NCBI GenBank assembly: GCA_003313425.1
Contig: NHZP01000004.1
Location: forward strand, 124,001 to 188,000
Length of the DNA: 64,000 nucleotides
Direction of reading: 5' to 3'
Origin: Pseudopyrenochaeta lycopersici
Lineage: Eukaryota > Ascomycota > Dothideomycetes > Pleosporales > Pseudopyrenochaetaceae
The notes under the pieces are model-generated. The model did no database searches and was not told the origin of the DNA. It worked only from the letters and a program-made list of their open reading frames with translations. Position numbers and translations under genes: made by a program. Shown here piece by piece: positions 61,188 to 64,000 of the stretch (positions are counted from its first letter, which is position 1; every line of letters begins with the position of its first letter).

Positions 61188-62570
61188 ATGACAACCCTCA
61201 GGACTATCTTTGCCCTTGTGCTGGCTGGCTTTGCCGCTGCGAGACAATGTTCCAACTTCCTTATTCCTGTCAACATTTCATCACGACAAGGCATATTTCA
61301 AGAAGTTCCTGTCGAGAACAATTTGGATGTTGGAGCATTCGCAACCCGATTCAATGAATATGAGAAGAATTACACAGCGACGCTCCTTCAAGGCTACCAG
61401 ACATTACAAGGCAGCTACAAGATATCAGCTCAGTACTGCCATTCGGATAGCGGTAGTAGTGGCGTAATACAAGTCTTGACTCACGGTATTGGGTTCGACA
61501 AGACGTACGTTGTGCACATGTCGTATTTATGCACGACTTACTAACTAAACATAAGATATTGGGATCTCGAATACAACAAGTACAATTACAGTTATGTCAA
61601 CAATGCCCTTGAGAATGGTTATAGTACACTTGCCATTGACCGGTTGGGTATCGGCAACTCGTCTCATGGTGACCCTTTTAATGAGATCCAGGCTCAGGCC
61701 GAGGTCGAAGCTCTCAATGCCGTCACCACAAAGTTGCGGAATGGCGACATCAATGAGATTGACTGTTCCTACGACAAGGTCATTCATGTTGGTCATTCCT
61801 TTGGCGCCGTTCAGTCGTACTGGTTGTCCGCATTATACCCAAACAACACAGACGGAGTGGTTCTTACCGGATACTCTGGAGTTGGGCAGTTCTTGCCTTA
61901 CATTGTGGCTGGATGGAATCTACACAGCGCTCGCTTAAATCAGCCCCTGCGTTTTGGCAATGCTTCCAATAGTGGCCTACGCCAACTATCTGCGCAGTAT
62001 GACATCTCTCAGAGCATTATCCCAGGGATCCAGCAGATTCTCGATGATGGTGGTGTTGAGCTCACTTCTCAGGAGGCGTGGAATATTGTTGCGTCGACGG
62101 AGATTCTCAACCTGATCAATGGCTACAACAAGACTATCGTGTCCCTGAACTACCCACCCGGTTACTTTGCATCGGCTGATCTTACTTCTTTACAATACGC
62201 TTTTTTGTACCCGGGCAACTACGATATTGGTATTGCTGTAGCGGGCGAGCAAACCAAGCAACCAGTTACGGCTGGAGAGCTCCTCACCATCGGAAACGCG
62301 CCCAAAACTAGCCCATTCACTGGTCCAGTCTTTGTCATCACCGGTGAACATGATGTCCCTTTCTGCGGTGGAAATTGCTTGGGACAGATTCCCAGCACTA
62401 ACACGCCGAACATCCCTGCTGGCGTTAAATCGGCATTCCCCTCGGCATCCGCCTTTGGGGCTTACATTCAACCTGGTGCTGGACACGGCCTCAACTTTCA
62501 CTATAACGCTGCTGCTGGATATCAAGTCGTTCAAGATTACTTGGCTAGCCATGGCCTTGGTGCCCAATGA
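61188..62570 (+). CDS. secreted alpha/beta hydrolase
   Basis: Predicted extracellular serine hydrolase of 443 residues. Exons 61188-61504 and 61556-62570 flank a 51-nt intron with a perfect CTAACT branch; the join restores Lys-Thr-Tyr-Trp-Asp-Leu. Residues 1-18 are a signal peptide ending Ala-Ala-Ala-Arg. An early strand reads Val-Leu-Thr-His-Gly-Ile-Gly (oxyanion side). Next is Asp-Arg-Leu-Gly-Ile-Gly-Asn-Ser. The nucleophile elbow is Gly-His-Ser-Phe-Gly with Ser187. The acid is probably Asp372 (Gly-Glu-His-Asp-Val-Pro) and the base His416 (Gly-Ala-Gly-His-Gly). Several Asn-x-Ser/Thr sites suggest N-glycosylation. The ester or amide substrate is unknown. It could act on plant or environmental esters, but nothing here decides that. 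Confidence 0.88.
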
Positions 62571-63958
62571 GGTGTGAGTAGTCCGTTGGCACGACAGTTT
62601 GATGCGCAATGCCGCAGGACATGTATTGTACTTGTTGTGGTGACACTACTGGTAACCAACAATCTCAAACGATTCGGACAAAATCTTGCCGTAGCTGTAA
62701 CTTTCTAACACTAGTAATGAGGCGCACGTTCTTGATTACTCACCGAAGCTGTGTAGACATGGATGTGGCGCGCTAGTTATGCGCGACGGCTCGCACCTTC
62801 ATGCTCCAACACTTGCTCTTCATATGCAAACGTGAACCATAATCATCCTGTCTGCTCGGGTCGCCTAAATCCGTGCGAGAATTTTTTTTATAAGTTGGCT
62901 TTAATCGCTCTAACTAGCAATGCTCTAGAAAGGAAGCTCCTCGATCACTTATTCGGCTCCGACTCTTAATGCCGAGCTTGAACCAAGTATCCGTAGAGAG
63001 GTCTCCAGACTCTTCAACAGGCGGCAATTTCACTTGCATATTAACTCCATAACCTCACCAAACTCACTACGCTGTGCTATCAAGCACCCAAAGAGCACTA
63101 GTTGACCCCGCAATAGTCCGCCGCGGCAAAGCTGCCATATGTCTCGATTTCTAAGCCCTGACTAACATATTTCAAGCACTCGGTTCCGGTGTCTATGCGC
63201 AAAGTTCGCCCTGACGGCCATGCAATTCTTGTTCAACCGTCAGTAGTTGTGGTGACCATTGCTGATGAATAAGACAGGATTTGCTGACTTGCATCTCAAG
63301 AGCTGGGATACCCGTTAGCCTTGCATACTGAACAGCCCCAAGCGAGGCACTAGAAGGGGAGGTGGCTGGGCAGCAAAGCATTATCGCAACTGTTCATATA
63401 GCCGTTCATTATCAGGAACCGCATTGGGAGCACACGTGGTATTCGGACCGTCGATGAAGGCCTTCAACCCACGACCGTTGAGAGCGGTGAAATTTCGAGT
63501 GCAAGACGCGGTCGAACTAGAGAACAGTTACGAAGAGCCCCACAACATGGAGGACCAATCCCAAGTCCACAAACTTGTAGCTACGGTGACTAGAAGCTTA
63601 GTCATCTATTTACCGTCAAGATATTTCGTGGCAAAGTGAATTTCGGCGCGTGTTTTGATATGCACCGCAATCTCAGGTGCACGTCCACCCAAGTATAGTC
63701 AAGAATAATGTTGTACAAGGACGCTGTAGTGGGTCAAGACGCGGCATGTCGTTGGCACGAGCTCAGACGTGGAGCCGACCGGAGTTTGGACGATGTACAT
63801 GAGCTAAAAGCGATGGAAGGAGATGGGGTCCCGTTGAAGTATAAAAAGAGGCTTCAAGCTGCTGGAATGGAATTATCACGCCAGCATCGAACCACCCCGA
63901 CAATCTCTAGCACGAAAAGCCTTGACAATCTACTGCTTTCTGCATATCTGCCTGCAAG
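62571..63958. other. intergenic region
   Basis: About 1.4 kb with no convincing gene. Short frames around 63193-63381 and 63424-63639 lack motifs or ATG starts. The right end is the promoter of the next gene. Confidence 0.5.
63840..63848 (+). promoter_or_regulatory. TATA box of right-edge gene
   Basis: TATAAAAAG lies about 110 nt upstream of the ATG at 63959, a usual distance for fungal genes with a TATA element. Confidence 0.55.
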
Positions 63959-64000
63959 ATGAAGTTCAGTTCCAGTATTGCCCTCATGGCTTTCAGCCTC
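63959..64000 (+). CDS. start of probable secreted protein (cut by window end)
   Basis: Only the first 14 codons are present. They read Met-Lys-Phe-Ser-Ser-Ser-Ile-Ala-Leu-Met-Ala-Phe-Ser-Leu, which has the basic start and hydrophobic core of a fungal signal peptide. A TATA box lies upstream. The mature protein is outside the window, so its function cannot be judged. Confidence 0.6.
   Translation, partial: MKFSSSIALMAFSL

Overview
The window looks like nuclear DNA of a filamentous ascomycete (Pezizomycotina). Evidence: short introns (about 45-110 nt) with GTAAGT/GTACGT-type donors and CTAAC-like branch sites, two Zn2Cys6 regulators, a COP9 signalosome subunit, a GT34 Golgi mannosyltransferase, a DUF2828 protein, and secreted proteins with Pro/Thr-rich linkers. 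A Dothideomycete is my best guess, but nothing in the sequence proves it. I found no tRNA, rRNA, CRISPR array or intact transposon. Exon joins are my own reading of splice signals and frames; every joined coding sequence listed as intact gives a whole number of codons.

Layout. 1-6994 is gene-poor. 6995-12224 (minus) holds a Zn2Cys6 regulator and, upstream of it, a monocarboxylate-type MFS transporter, a plausible regulator/transporter pair. 12225-15640 is gene-poor. 15641-16864 (+) is a secreted protein with a Pro-Thr hinge and a PAN/apple-like Cys module. 17653-18905 (minus) is a GT34 mannosyltransferase. 19828-20226 (+) is a thioredoxin-fold protein without the CxxC active site. 21723-25232 (+) is a large membrane-anchored coiled-coil protein with Cys/His clusters. 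26273-28678 (minus) is a DUF2828 protein with a VWA-type fold, divergent from 29736-32551 (+), a Zn2Cys6 protein with a very long polyglutamine tract. 33066-34738 (minus) is CSN1 and 36036-38267 (minus) a C2H2 regulator.

38268-46324 is a second gene desert. It contains one clear relic, a 50-codon piece of a GH3 beta-glucosidase. Genes resume with a membrane fatty-acid-desaturase-like enzyme (46325-47835, +). Next is a WD40/coiled-coil gene broken by one frameshift and one TGG-to-TAG stop (48144-50644, +). A small single-pass membrane protein (50758-51129, minus) and an AT-hook coiled-coil protein (51858-55214, minus) follow. Two divergent, diverged copies of a DHCR24/DWF1-like FAD oxidoreductase, each 502 residues, lie at 55992-57605 (minus) and 58328-59836 (+). 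A secreted alpha/beta hydrolase (61188-62570, +) and the first 14 codons of another probable secreted protein at the right edge complete the window.

Most genes are unrelated housekeeping or regulatory functions. I see no convincing secondary-metabolite cluster and no complete novel system. The most unusual items are the broken WD40 gene, the GH3 relic, the polyglutamine regulator, the divergent FAD pair, the CxxC-less thioredoxin-like protein and the two long coiled-coil proteins of unknown role.
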